A stretch of 64,000 nt of DNA from contig SWDG01000027.1 of assembly GCA_005116965.1 (NCBI GenBank), positions 285,882-349,881 on the forward strand, in the 5' to 3' direction. A program made the translations under genes and the position numbers. The notes below the pieces were generated by a model, which worked only from the letters and a program-made list of their open reading frames with translations, ran no database searches and had not been told where the DNA came from. The DNA comes from Nitrospira sp. Lineage in GTDB: Bacteria > Nitrospirota > Nitrospiria > Nitrospirales > Nitrospiraceae. Below, piece after piece: positions 28,091 to 35,714 of this stretch. Within the stretch, counting starts at the first letter, position 1. The number at the start of each line of letters is the position of its first letter.

Positions 28091-29530
28091 ATGAATACCT
28101 TGAACACCTTACGATGTGTCTTCAGTGTGATGGGCATGATGGGACTCGCAGGACTCCTCGCCGCTTGCGGCAGTGAGGGGGCTCCCTCTGTGTCGGCAAG
28201 CGGATCAGGAAGCGGCTCTGCGTCGGCGTCAGGTACCATCACCGGCTTTGGCAGTGTCTTCGTCAACGGCAAGAAGTTTGAGACGAGCGGTTCATCATTC
28301 ACCGTCGATGGCCAATCCGGCAGCCAAAGCGACCTCAAGGTCGGGATGACCGTGACGGTCAATGGCTCGTTCAACGGCAATCAGCGATCCGCAAGCACTG
28401 TACGACAGAAAGATGCGGTGGAAGGGCTTGTTCAGTCCGTGGCTGCGGATGGTGTCAGTCTGGTCGTAATGGGGCAAACCGTGCTCATCGACAATACAAC
28501 ATTGATCGACGACAACATTCCGGGACGAAATATTCAGAATCTTGTGGCCGGGACAGACACCGTTGAAGTCAACGGCCATATTCGTCCTAACGGGATCATT
28601 CAGGCGACATTCATCGAAAAGAAATTAGTGGGGGTGACGCCCGAGGTGCGGGGATTTGTGAACAACCATGCTTCTGGATCTGCAACATTCCGGATCGGCA
28701 CTCTCACGGTGAGCTACAGTGGAGCGGACATCAGCGACATGCCGGTCCCCAATGGCAGCAACTGGGATGGTCGTTTCGTCGAAGTCAAAGGGACAACCTT
28801 TGCCAGTGCAACAACGACGATTATTGCGACAAGAGTCGAACCCGAGAACCAGGGCCTCGGCAATGCCATCGATGAATTTGAAGTCGAAGGCTTCGTAACA
28901 CAAGCCGGTCCCCCTAATGGCAAGGTTATCGATTTCACCATTGAGACTATACCGGTGAGGACAACAGCGAGTACGGAATTCAGGGGCGGCACCGTCGATG
29001 AGATCGTGGTCGGGGCCAAGATGTCCGCCGAAGGCCGGTTTGACGGCAGCACGCTCATCGCGAAGCATGTGAAGTTCCATGAGAGTATCCGGTTAGAAGG
29101 CGATATTGAGACGATCGGAACGAATGCCATCAGGATCAAAGGGCTGCCAAATGTAGACGTCAAGGTGAACAGTCAGACTGAGTTCGAAAATACCAGCCTG
29201 AGCAGTTTATCTTCCGGCAACCATATCCGAGTTCGTGGGCGCGTAAGCAATGCCAATTCAGTCATTGTGACGCGCATTGAGTTGCGATCGGCCGATGACG
29301 ATGTCGACCTGCAGGGGCCAGTGCAATCGATCACAGGTGATGATGTGCAAATCTTAGGCATCATTGTTGACACGTCGACGATCTCGAACGATAACTTTGA
29401 AGACCTCAACGGGCAAGTGATAAGACGGGCGGCCTTCTTCAATGCGGTCAAAGTGGGCACGCTCGTCAAGGTCCAGGGCAAACTGGTCGGCGGAAGCATT
29501 CAATGGCGTGAAGCAGAATTGGAGGATTAA
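28091..29530 (+). CDS. DUF5666 lipoprotein
   Basis: 479 aa from the ATG at 28091 (AAGGA seven bases upstream). Lipobox LLAAC after about 25 residues, then a Gly/Ser/Ala linker. The rest is a chain of small beta-barrel-like repeats with the DUF5666 signature: GTITGFGSVFVNGKKFETS, DLKVGMTVTVNG and VEGLVQSVAADGVSLVVMGQTV, repeated in altered form further on. Predicted surface or periplasmic lipoprotein of unknown function. A second full-size DUF5666 gene is at 58460-59740; the two align over their N-terminal halves. Confidence 0.85.
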   Translation: MNTLNTLRCVFSVMGMMGLAGLLAACGSEGAPSVSASGSGSGSASASGTITGFGSVFVNGKKFETSGSSFTVDGQSGSQSDLKVGMTVTVNGSFNGNQRSASTVRQKDAVEGLVQSVAADGVSLVVMGQTVLIDNTTLIDDNIPGRNIQNLVAGTDTVEVNGHIRPNGIIQATFIEKKLVGVTPEVRGFVNNHASGSATFRIGTLTVSYSGADISDMPVPNGSNWDGRFVEVKGTTFASATTTIIATRVEPENQGLGNAIDEFEVEGFVTQAGPPNGKVIDFTIETIPVRTTASTEFRGGTVDEIVVGAKMSAEGRFDGSTLIAKHVKFHESIRLEGDIETIGTNAIRIKGLPNVDVKVNSQTEFENTSLSSLSSGNHIRVRGRVSNANSVIVTRIELRSADDDVDLQGPVQSITGDDVQILGIIVDTSTISNDNFEDLNGQVIRRAAFFNAVKVGTLVKVQGKLVGGSIQWREAELED

Positions 29531-29597
29531 ATAGCCGGACCCGAGTCGGATGGGTAGCATAAATCGACTATGCCAACGAACGAAAAGGAGATGGATG

Positions 29598-30128
29598 ATG
29601 AACCGAATCAGTTGGAAAGAAATGATCGTGGGTACGCTTGCAGGACTCTCGGTGATGACCGCACCGGCCATAGGCAAGATAAATAGTTCCATTGCAGGGC
29701 CGGAGGTGCGGGTTGACAACCGAGGGCCGGGATCGCTGAATAGTGGCCCAGGGTCGATGAATAGCGGTCGCGATAGCGATGATCATGGAAGAAGGCATGG
29801 GAAAGATCATATGGTCGTGACCCAAGCAACTGACGTACGACAGGAAGATCGTCGAGCTGATCGTCAAATGGATCGGCGCGCAGATCGCAGAGAAGATCGA
29901 CAGGCTGATCGCCGGGAGGACCACCGATCAAACGCTGGCGGCGAACTCCGTGGGCTTGATCGAGCCAATCACGTTGCCGGCGAACGTGGCCGTGACGGAA
30001 GAGACAACGCTCGTACGATGCAGATGGAGCGTCCGAACAGGCCGGAACGGATGGAGCGGCCAGAACGCCCAGACCATCAGGATAGACCTGATCGTGCTGA
30101 AAGACCGGAGCGAGGAGAGCGACACTAA
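29598..30128 (+). CDS. secreted Arg/Asp-rich low-complexity protein
   Basis: 176 aa. Start at 29598 is preferred because AAGGAG lies seven bases upstream (29595 is also possible). Residues about 8-25 form a signal peptide. The mature protein is Gly/Asn/Ser-rich at first (GPGSLNSGPGSMNSG), then almost entirely Arg, Asp, Glu, with repeats such as DRRADRQ and RREDR, and ends in an RPERMERPERPD-type tail. It is probably disordered and highly charged. The tail resembles that of the protein at 33119-34033, the last gene of the sigma operon. No enzyme function is suggested. Confidence 0.7.
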   Translation: MNRISWKEMIVGTLAGLSVMTAPAIGKINSSIAGPEVRVDNRGPGSLNSGPGSMNSGRDSDDHGRRHGKDHMVVTQATDVRQEDRRADRQMDRRADRREDRQADRREDHRSNAGGELRGLDRANHVAGERGRDGRDNARTMQMERPNRPERMERPERPDHQDRPDRAERPERGERH

Positions 30129-30158
30129 CCAGTTAGTGGCATTAAGTCAGCCACCGAT

Positions 30159-30193
30159 ACCGGTGCCGGAACCACTCGTACTCCGGCACCGGT
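30159..30193 (+). terminator. hairpin terminator after first ECF-type operon
   Basis: Perfect 12-bp stem ACCGGTGCCGGA / TCCGGCACCGGT with an 11-base loop, followed by CCCATTTTCCCC. It starts about 30 bases after the Arg/Asp-rich gene, marking the end of that operon. Confidence 0.6.
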
Positions 30194-30317
30194 GTTCCCA
30201 TTTTCCCCTATAGATCGTTGCGCTAGAATTTATTTATCGCTAAGGTAGCACCGTTAGGTTTTATTACGAGACCGCATAGTGTACAGACTCCTATGCAGAA
30301 AGGGTTGGTCGAGAACG

Positions 30318-31265
30318 ATGCAGAGATGGATGGTCCTGTGGATGATGGTGCTCGTCATAGTCGTTGGATTCTGTGACAACGAAGGCCTTGCCGCTGATCC
30401 GACCGATAAGCGGCCACAACAGGCGACTGAACGAAACTGGCAGATCGGGTTGACTCCCAGCTATAGCCACGGGAATTTCGGAAGCAATACGACAAGTGAG
30501 TTTATCTATGCCCCCCTCTCGATCCGACGATTCTTCTCCAAAGGTGATATTTCGCTGGTCATTCCTTCAGTGACGGCGATCACGGACGGGCGCACGACCG
30601 TCGTTGGAAATACTGCATTCCGTGTCGACGACAACAGCGGGTCTGGTAGTGGGGGCAGTGGTGGATCGGATGATAATTGTCGTAAGGATAACAGTGGCCC
30701 CGGCAATAATAATGATGTGCCTTGCGGTACCACGACGCGCATCGCCGGACAGAAAGTGACGACAACAGGCATCGGCGATGTGATTCTGAGGGGAAGATAC
30801 TACCTTGTTGAAGAACAGGATTATATGCCACTGATTGCAGTGACAGCTCGGTTGAAGTTCCCCACGGCTAACGCGAGTCAGGGATTAGGAACCGGTGAGT
30901 TTGATCATGGGTATGGGGTGGAGGTCTCCAAGCTGATCGGGGCTAGCTGGTTGGTGTTTTTCGACGGCGGGTACAACTTTATCGGCGATCCGGATCGGGC
31001 TGATGGCTCCGGTACGCTTGGTCTTCGCAACCAATACTGGTATGACGTGGGGGCCGGATACTACGTGACAAAGGACCTGTTGACCAGTGTGTATTTCGAG
31101 GAATATCGAGCCCTTCGACCAGGCTTACCGAACGCGAGAGACGTCTTTTTCTCGTCGAATTACCGCCTGTCGGCTGCTTGGCGCCTGAATGGCGGCGTGG
31201 CGGTCGGTCTCTCGAATGGAGCACCGGACTATGTCGTCTCAATCGGCACCAGTTACCGATTCTAG
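30318..31265 (+). CDS. outer-membrane beta-barrel protein
   Basis: 315 aa from the ATG at 30318 (frame open to a GTG at 30279). Signal peptide about residues 1-27. The mature part has alternating hydrophobic strands and ends in SIGTSYRF with C-terminal aromatic Phe, the mark of barrel assembly. It resembles transporter-like barrels of the phenol-degradation MetA type, but the substrate is unknown. An internal Gly/Ser/Asp-rich loop with two cysteines (about residues 110-145) is unusual. It stands between the two ECF-type operons with no clear promoter of its own. Confidence 0.72.
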   Translation: MQRWMVLWMMVLVIVVGFCDNEGLAADPTDKRPQQATERNWQIGLTPSYSHGNFGSNTTSEFIYAPLSIRRFFSKGDISLVIPSVTAITDGRTTVVGNTAFRVDDNSGSGSGGSGGSDDNCRKDNSGPGNNNDVPCGTTTRIAGQKVTTTGIGDVILRGRYYLVEEQDYMPLIAVTARLKFPTANASQGLGTGEFDHGYGVEVSKLIGASWLVFFDGGYNFIGDPDRADGSGTLGLRNQYWYDVGAGYYVTKDLLTSVYFEEYRALRPGLPNARDVFFSSNYRLSAAWRLNGGVAVGLSNGAPDYVVSIGTSYRF

Positions 31266-31288
31266 CCAACCTCTTCAGATTTTGAGGC

Positions 31289-31318
31289 TGTTTACGCCCC
31301 TCAAAGCGCTGCGTCTAA
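31289..31318 (+). promoter_or_regulatory. ECF-type promoter 2 (TGTTTAC-N16-CGTCTAA)
   Basis: TGTTTAC at 31289-31295, 16-base spacer, CGTCTAA at 31312-31318, 63 bases before the ECF sigma start. Matches promoter 1 at 27563-27592 in both boxes and spacing, so the sigma factor probably controls its own gene. Confidence 0.72.
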
Positions 31319-31381
31319 TGAAGTGTATAGAGAAACACAGACGGTCCTGTGGCATCGGACCAAGCTAACCGGAGTCGGAGC

Positions 31382-31960
31382 ATGCCACTGGATCAGCAGG
31401 CAGTAGCAGATGATGCCGAATTAGTTGCCCGAAGCCTCAAGCAAGATCATGAGGCATTCGGACAGCTGATCGATCGGCATGCATCAATCATCATGAACCT
31501 TGCCTATCGGATGGTAGGAAATCGTGCTGAAGCAGAGGATTTGGCGCAGGAATCCTTTCTCGCGGCCTTTAAAGCACTCTCGACGTTCCGCGCAGACTCA
31601 AAGTTTTCGACCTGGTTGTACCGAATCGCCTCGAATAAGTGCAAAGACTGGTTGCGGGCCAAGCGGCCAGGGATGGGCCAACAGGATATCGACATCGACG
31701 AGATGCTCGATATCCATGTCGCTGAGGAGCAGACTCCTGAGCGCCTGCTCTCTCAGCAACAGGTCGCACTGGAGTTAGAACAGGCGATCCAACGATTGCC
31801 CCCTCTGTATCGTGAGGCGTTTGTGCTGAAACATGTCGAAGGATTGAGCTACGAGGAGATGGCGGAAATTCTCGGTGTGAACGGCGACACGTTAAAAATG
31901 AGAGTGTATAAAGGACGGCTGCAACTCAGCCGTGAGTTGGCATCGCTCAACCTTGCTTGA
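31382..31960 (+). CDS. ECF RNA polymerase sigma factor (RpoE-like)
   Basis: 192 aa from the ATG at 31382 (GGAG upstream; the frame is open to a GTG at 31349). Region 2: AFGQLIDRHASIIMNLAYRMV, AEDLAQESFLAAFKALSTF and FSTWLYRIASNKCKDWLRAK. Region 4: LPPLYREAFVLKHVEGLSYEEMAEILGVNGDTLKMRVYKGR, typical RpoE helix-turn-helix. It is followed 30 bases later by a membrane protein with a zinc-less anti-sigma-like N-terminus. The promoter in front of it is duplicated at 27563. Confidence 0.93.
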   Translation: MPLDQQAVADDAELVARSLKQDHEAFGQLIDRHASIIMNLAYRMVGNRAEAEDLAQESFLAAFKALSTFRADSKFSTWLYRIASNKCKDWLRAKRPGMGQQDIDIDEMLDIHVAEEQTPERLLSQQQVALELEQAIQRLPPLYREAFVLKHVEGLSYEEMAEILGVNGDTLKMRVYKGRLQLSRELASLNLA

Positions 31961-31990
31961 GAGAACGTTCTGTATCAGTGGTGGTGCTCT

Positions 31991-32674
31991 ATGGATGAAC
32001 AAGAGCTTTTGGTTCAACGATTCTTGGATCAGGACTTGACGCCTGAAGAGCGAGTCGAGTTTTTGCAGGCTGTGGATGCCGATCCAACAATACGTCGACG
32101 CTGGCTTAATCTTGAGATGGTGGTCGCAGAGGCGGCCCAATTACCGAGAATGACTCCGTCCGTCAGATTTCTGAGTGAGTTGAAGGCCAAAGTCGCTCCG
32201 CACCCGCTCAGTCGGTGGGAACAGTTGTGGGCTACGGTGACGACGCCACGGACGTTTGAATGGAACCTTGCCGGTGCGGTCGCAGCGGCCTGTGTTGCAA
32301 TCGTATCGGTGGCGGGCTTGTTCGCAGTCATATCCCCGCGAGTCGTGGAGGTGCAAGTTCCGGCTATTCCAGCCCAGACGATCGCGACCAGCACGAAGCA
32401 GGAAGAACCAAAAATATTCGTACGGCTGGTCCTGCTGCAACCGGGAGCACGATCGGTATCAGTGGCAGGAGACTTCAATGGGTGGGATCCAGCTCAAACC
32501 AAACTGGAGCGATCGGATGGCGGTGTGTGGACCGCGACCATCCCATTGAAGCCCGGTCGGTATCAGTACATGTTCGTCATCGACGGGAAACAGTGGATGG
32601 CCGATCCGCTGGCTCCCGAAGAAACGACCGATGGATTCGGCGCACAGAATGCGGTGATTGATGTGGCAATTTAA
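31991..32674 (+). CDS. putative membrane anti-sigma factor with external AMPK/CBM48 domain
   Basis: 227 aa. Residues 1-90 are helical and acidic, with no signal peptide, and begin MDEQELLVQRFLDQDLTPEE, like the start of many anti-sigma factors. One membrane helix is at about 92-114. After a linker, residues about 142-227 are a glycogen-binding AMPK/CBM48 module: VAGDFNGWDP, VWTATIPLKPGRYQYMFVIDG and WMADPLAP. The predicted topology puts the carbohydrate-binding domain outside the inner membrane and the helical part in the cytoplasm next to the sigma factor. It is the gene after the ECF sigma. I infer the anti-sigma role from position, size and topology; no known anti-sigma family motif (for example a zinc site) is seen. 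Confidence 0.72.
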   Translation: MDEQELLVQRFLDQDLTPEERVEFLQAVDADPTIRRRWLNLEMVVAEAAQLPRMTPSVRFLSELKAKVAPHPLSRWEQLWATVTTPRTFEWNLAGAVAAACVAIVSVAGLFAVISPRVVEVQVPAIPAQTIATSTKQEEPKIFVRLVLLQPGARSVSVAGDFNGWDPAQTKLERSDGGVWTATIPLKPGRYQYMFVIDGKQWMADPLAPEETTDGFGAQNAVIDVAI

Positions 32675-32727
32675 ATTGTCCCAGGAATCTCTTGCAACGG
32701 GTCTAGTCTGTATGTACTCTCCCGCAC

Positions 32728-33114
32728 ATGGGAATGAGACTGACAAGGCTCGGACGCCTATCCAGAAGCCTCATCGCCATCATATTACTGTGCGGTTTCT
32801 GGGCCTGTGCCAAGCCCTTAGTGCTGAAGCCGAGCATGCCCAAGCCACTGGCCGGGGCCGTGCGTTTCACGGTGCTCGCGCCTGGCGCCAAACAAGTCGT
32901 TCTCGTCGGATCTTTCAATGGTTGGGCCAAGGGTATAACGCCGATGAAGATCGTAGATGGTTCTTCGGTCTGGTTGGTCGATGTGCCGTTGGCTGAAGGA
33001 GAACATACGTTCATGTATGTGGTCGATGGAATCAGATGGATGACGCCTCCCCAAGCCGAGGATTTTGTCATTGATGGGTTCGGGCAAACCAACGGCGTGG
33101 TGATCGTACGGTAA
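32728..33114 (+). CDS. small exported CBM48/AMPK-type glycan-binding protein
   Basis: 128 aa. A hydrophobic N-terminal segment with a weak lipobox (FWAC, Cys27) suggests a lipoprotein or secreted form. The rest is a second AMPK/CBM48 module closely similar to the one on the preceding gene: VVLVGSFNGWAKG, WLVDVPLAEGEHTFMYVVDG and a C-terminal DGFGQTNG-VIV. No catalytic domain follows, so the protein is a stand-alone binding module. It could present or compete for the same ligand as the anti-sigma factor. Confidence 0.78.
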   Translation: MGMRLTRLGRLSRSLIAIILLCGFWACAKPLVLKPSMPKPLAGAVRFTVLAPGAKQVVLVGSFNGWAKGITPMKIVDGSSVWLVDVPLAEGEHTFMYVVDGIRWMTPPQAEDFVIDGFGQTNGVVIVR

Positions 33115-33118
33115 GACG

Positions 33119-34033
33119 ATGCGAAAGCGAATCGACATAGAGATGGGGGTGCTGAGCTTGATGGTGGTGTTGACCGCTACCTCGGTCTGGGCTGAACCCC
33201 TCTCGATTCAGGATCGAGAAGCGATCACCCGGCTAGGTTCGGCGCAGGGCCGTTCAGAGAACGAGATCACTCCCTTGCTCGATCACGTCAGTAAGGCTGG
33301 CGAGAGGGGGCTTCCCACCGAGTCGTTGCTGAATAAGATGAGAGAAGGTCTGGCGAAAGGGGTTGAACCCAAGCGTATCGATCCGGTACTGCGGCAGATG
33401 ACGTCACGGCTTGAATCTGCCCACGAAGTATTGGAGGAAGCGAAGGGACGTGGCATTTCAGAGGGCAACAGGCAACGCGCAGTGGAGACAATGGCGGAAG
33501 CCCTTGCGCGAGGAGCCACGGTCGATGAGGTGCGGGAGCTGAGTCGATTGTCGCAAGAAGGCCGCCATAAGGCGACCCAGGAAGAGCTCGCAGCCGGCGC
33601 AAAGGGCTTGGCCGTGATGAAAGAAGGCAGAATACCTTCAAAGGACGGAACGGCGTTAGTTGGTGAAGGAATGAAACAGGGGTATCGCTCATCTGAACTC
33701 TTAGATCTGAGTCGAGAAGTGAAGCGGCGAGGGTCCGATTTTGAGGAAGGACGAGCCAGTCTCAAAGCGCTTCGCGAGCAAGTGAGCCGTGGAGAACGGA
33801 GTGATCGGCTCTTCAAGGACGACGACCGCAGCGGATCCGGAGGCGATCGCGAGCGAGGAGATCGCAGCGATCGGGGAGGCAAGGGGAGTCGAGACGATTC
33901 TGACAGAGATCGATCTGACCGACAGGAACAGTCCGGGAGTCGAGACCGATCCGAGCGAATTGACCGTCCTGATAAAGTGGATCGAGTCGAACGCCCTGAA
34001 CGATCAGACCATTCCGGCCGTGGACGCGATTGA
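33119..34033 (+). CDS. secreted helical protein with Arg/Asp-rich tail
   Basis: 304 aa with a signal peptide (residues about 1-26, ending VWAEP). The middle (about 30-225) is helical with repeated pattern blocks (GxSENEITPLLDHV, RGLPTESLLNKMREGLAKGV and so on) that resemble short tandem helical units. The last 75 residues are nearly all Arg, Asp, Ser and Gly, ending in a VERPERSDHSGRGRD-like tail similar to the secreted protein at 29598-30128. It starts four bases after the CBM48 gene. Family unknown. Confidence 0.72.
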   Translation: MRKRIDIEMGVLSLMVVLTATSVWAEPLSIQDREAITRLGSAQGRSENEITPLLDHVSKAGERGLPTESLLNKMREGLAKGVEPKRIDPVLRQMTSRLESAHEVLEEAKGRGISEGNRQRAVETMAEALARGATVDEVRELSRLSQEGRHKATQEELAAGAKGLAVMKEGRIPSKDGTALVGEGMKQGYRSSELLDLSREVKRRGSDFEEGRASLKALREQVSRGERSDRLFKDDDRSGSGGDRERGDRSDRGGKGSRDDSDRDRSDRQEQSGSRDRSERIDRPDKVDRVERPERSDHSGRGRD

Positions 34034-34097
34034 TCGATCAGAAGCTCTTTCAGCCCGCACGTTTCGCCTTTACCAAACTGAAAGATATCGATCTTGT

Positions 34098-34196
34098 GCA
34101 GGTGAGCAGGCGGCTAGCTGTTGATGTTGCTGAGCATTCAGCATTGGATTGTGCTCACAGAAGCACGCCTCTTGTCCTCGTCAAAAGCTCACCTGC
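34098..34196. repeat. widely spaced 10-bp inverted repeat
   Basis: GCAGGTGAGC at 34098-34107 and its perfect complement GCTCACCTGC at 34187-34196, between the convergent ends of the sigma operon and the exopolysaccharide cluster. A folded transcript end is possible, but the arms are about 80 bases apart. Confidence 0.3.
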
Positions 34197-34217
34197 CACA
34201 CGACCGAATGATGCACG

Positions 34218-35648
34218 TTAGTAGAAGTTATACCGCAACAAGATGCTGGCGAGAAATGCGCCGTCGTGCCACGTTTCGGTAAAGGCTTTGCCAGGGAAGA
34301 AGTAACCGAGGACAAACTTGGTTTGGAGATGAGGTATTCCCTGATACCCCACCACAAGGTCAACTTCGCTCCCGACATGTTTGCTCAGCCCGGTTGGGTC
34401 TGTGTCCAGGTCTGACCCACGAATGCGCGTCGACACATGGTCTTGCAGGTAATAATGATAGACCAGATCGAATGAGGTTTTTTCAAATGGCCGGACGCCG
34501 AACCCCCCGGTGAAGACCATAAGGTTCGTCAATCTGGGATCCAGCACTTCGCCATAATACTTAAACCGTGCCACGCCATTGAATTTATCGGAATTACCTT
34601 GAAAGCCGCTCTGCCGAAATCGCGCATCGACATTGTCATTCGGGTTACTGTCTCCGGTGCCATAGGCGTACCCAATGGTGATAGACGGTTCCCAAGCTCC
34701 ATCAAAGCGTTGAGTCAGCCCCATATCGATGGCCTCACCTCGAATACGCTGGCCGCCGTCTGAACCGCGCACGGCAGCGGTTTGCAGCCAGTATTTCAAG
34801 TCACCGAAGAGTCGTCCCCCAGACTGGAGGCCAACCGTGACCGGTTGAGCCGTACCGATTCGTTGCTGATCCTGGTAGAGCGCAAAGAGGCCGATATGAT
34901 TTTTCTTGCCGAATTTATAATCGGCATAGGCGTAATAATTGACGAACCCCTCCTCGTCCTCTTCTGCCTCTCGTCTCAGTAGATTCCGTTGAACGAGGTT
35001 GAGTTGGCTGACCGACAGCTCCAGGGAAAATTGTTCATACTGATAGCCAAGCCTAATCGCGTCCATGTTTTCGTTGAACAGCCACCGCCGGGAGTCGATG
35101 AATCTCTGTCTGCCCAATTGCATTCTGGCTCCAGGGACGACGTTTTTCACCGTGAGATAGGCCAAGTTCATATTCAATTCGGTCGTCTGAGGCCGGTCTT
35201 CAATTTCTTCCACCGCGACCGGTATTTCGAGCACAGGGTTCACATACAGCTGCAGATACTGATTGGGCTCATAGGAGAACGCGGGGGCAAGGATGGGGGT
35301 CAGGATGCTATCGGCCTTGCCGAGGGTGGAAGAGAGGCGATAGTTGCGGTTGGTTTCTCCCTCGAGTGAGACATAGCCGCCAACGAAGAGATTGCGACCC
35401 ATGGGGATCGTAGCTCGCGGTGGCGCATTCGGATCAAAGGGCTCGGTCGCTGGAGTGGTCGTCTGCCCGTTAGCGGCGCCGTAGGTTGGAAGAAGTGGGC
35501 CGTTTGTGGACGAAAACCCTGTCGATGGCAGTGTCGGAGATTGTGGGGCCTGCTCAACGCCGCTCTCTGCAGCGTATGCGATGGAGGTAAGCGATAGCGT
35601 ACAAGCTACTGCCATGAGGATCAGCTGTCTTGTACGATCATGGGTCAT
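34218..35648 (-). CDS. AlgE-like outer-membrane exopolysaccharide porin
   Basis: 476 aa from the ATG at 35648, which gives a normal signal peptide (about residues 1-28, ending AYA); a TTG at 35702 or ATG at 35696 would extend it. The mature sequence alternates beta strands throughout with features of the alginate-export family: QLGRQRFIDSRRWLFNEN, TIGYAYGTGDSNPNDN-D-RFRQSG, and a C-terminal LRYNFY with terminal aromatic. It is the last gene of the cluster, after the ABC exporter, and probably provides the outer-membrane passage for the polymer. Monomer type is unknown. Confidence 0.8.
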   Translation of the reverse strand: MTHDRTRQLILMAVACTLSLTSIAYAAESGVEQAPQSPTLPSTGFSSTNGPLLPTYGAANGQTTTPATEPFDPNAPPRATIPMGRNLFVGGYVSLEGETNRNYRLSSTLGKADSILTPILAPAFSYEPNQYLQLYVNPVLEIPVAVEEIEDRPQTTELNMNLAYLTVKNVVPGARMQLGRQRFIDSRRWLFNENMDAIRLGYQYEQFSLELSVSQLNLVQRNLLRREAEEDEEGFVNYYAYADYKFGKKNHIGLFALYQDQQRIGTAQPVTVGLQSGGRLFGDLKYWLQTAAVRGSDGGQRIRGEAIDMGLTQRFDGAWEPSITIGYAYGTGDSNPNDNVDARFRQSGFQGNSDKFNGVARFKYYGEVLDPRLTNLMVFTGGFGVRPFEKTSFDLVYHYYLQDHVSTRIRGSDLDTDPTGLSKHVGSEVDLVVGYQGIPHLQTKFVLGYFFPGKAFTETWHDGAFLASILLRYNFY

Positions 35649-35714
35649 ACGTTTTAGACGCAAAGCGCGAGCTGGCGTTACCCTGTTTGTGTCCATTATC
35701 AAAACTATGTTGAG

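Noticed and set aside
34030-34221. Short plus-strand open frame after the Arg/Asp-rich gene
   Set aside because: 63 codons with no ribosome-binding site and no recognised domain; the region more likely holds the convergent ends of two operons.
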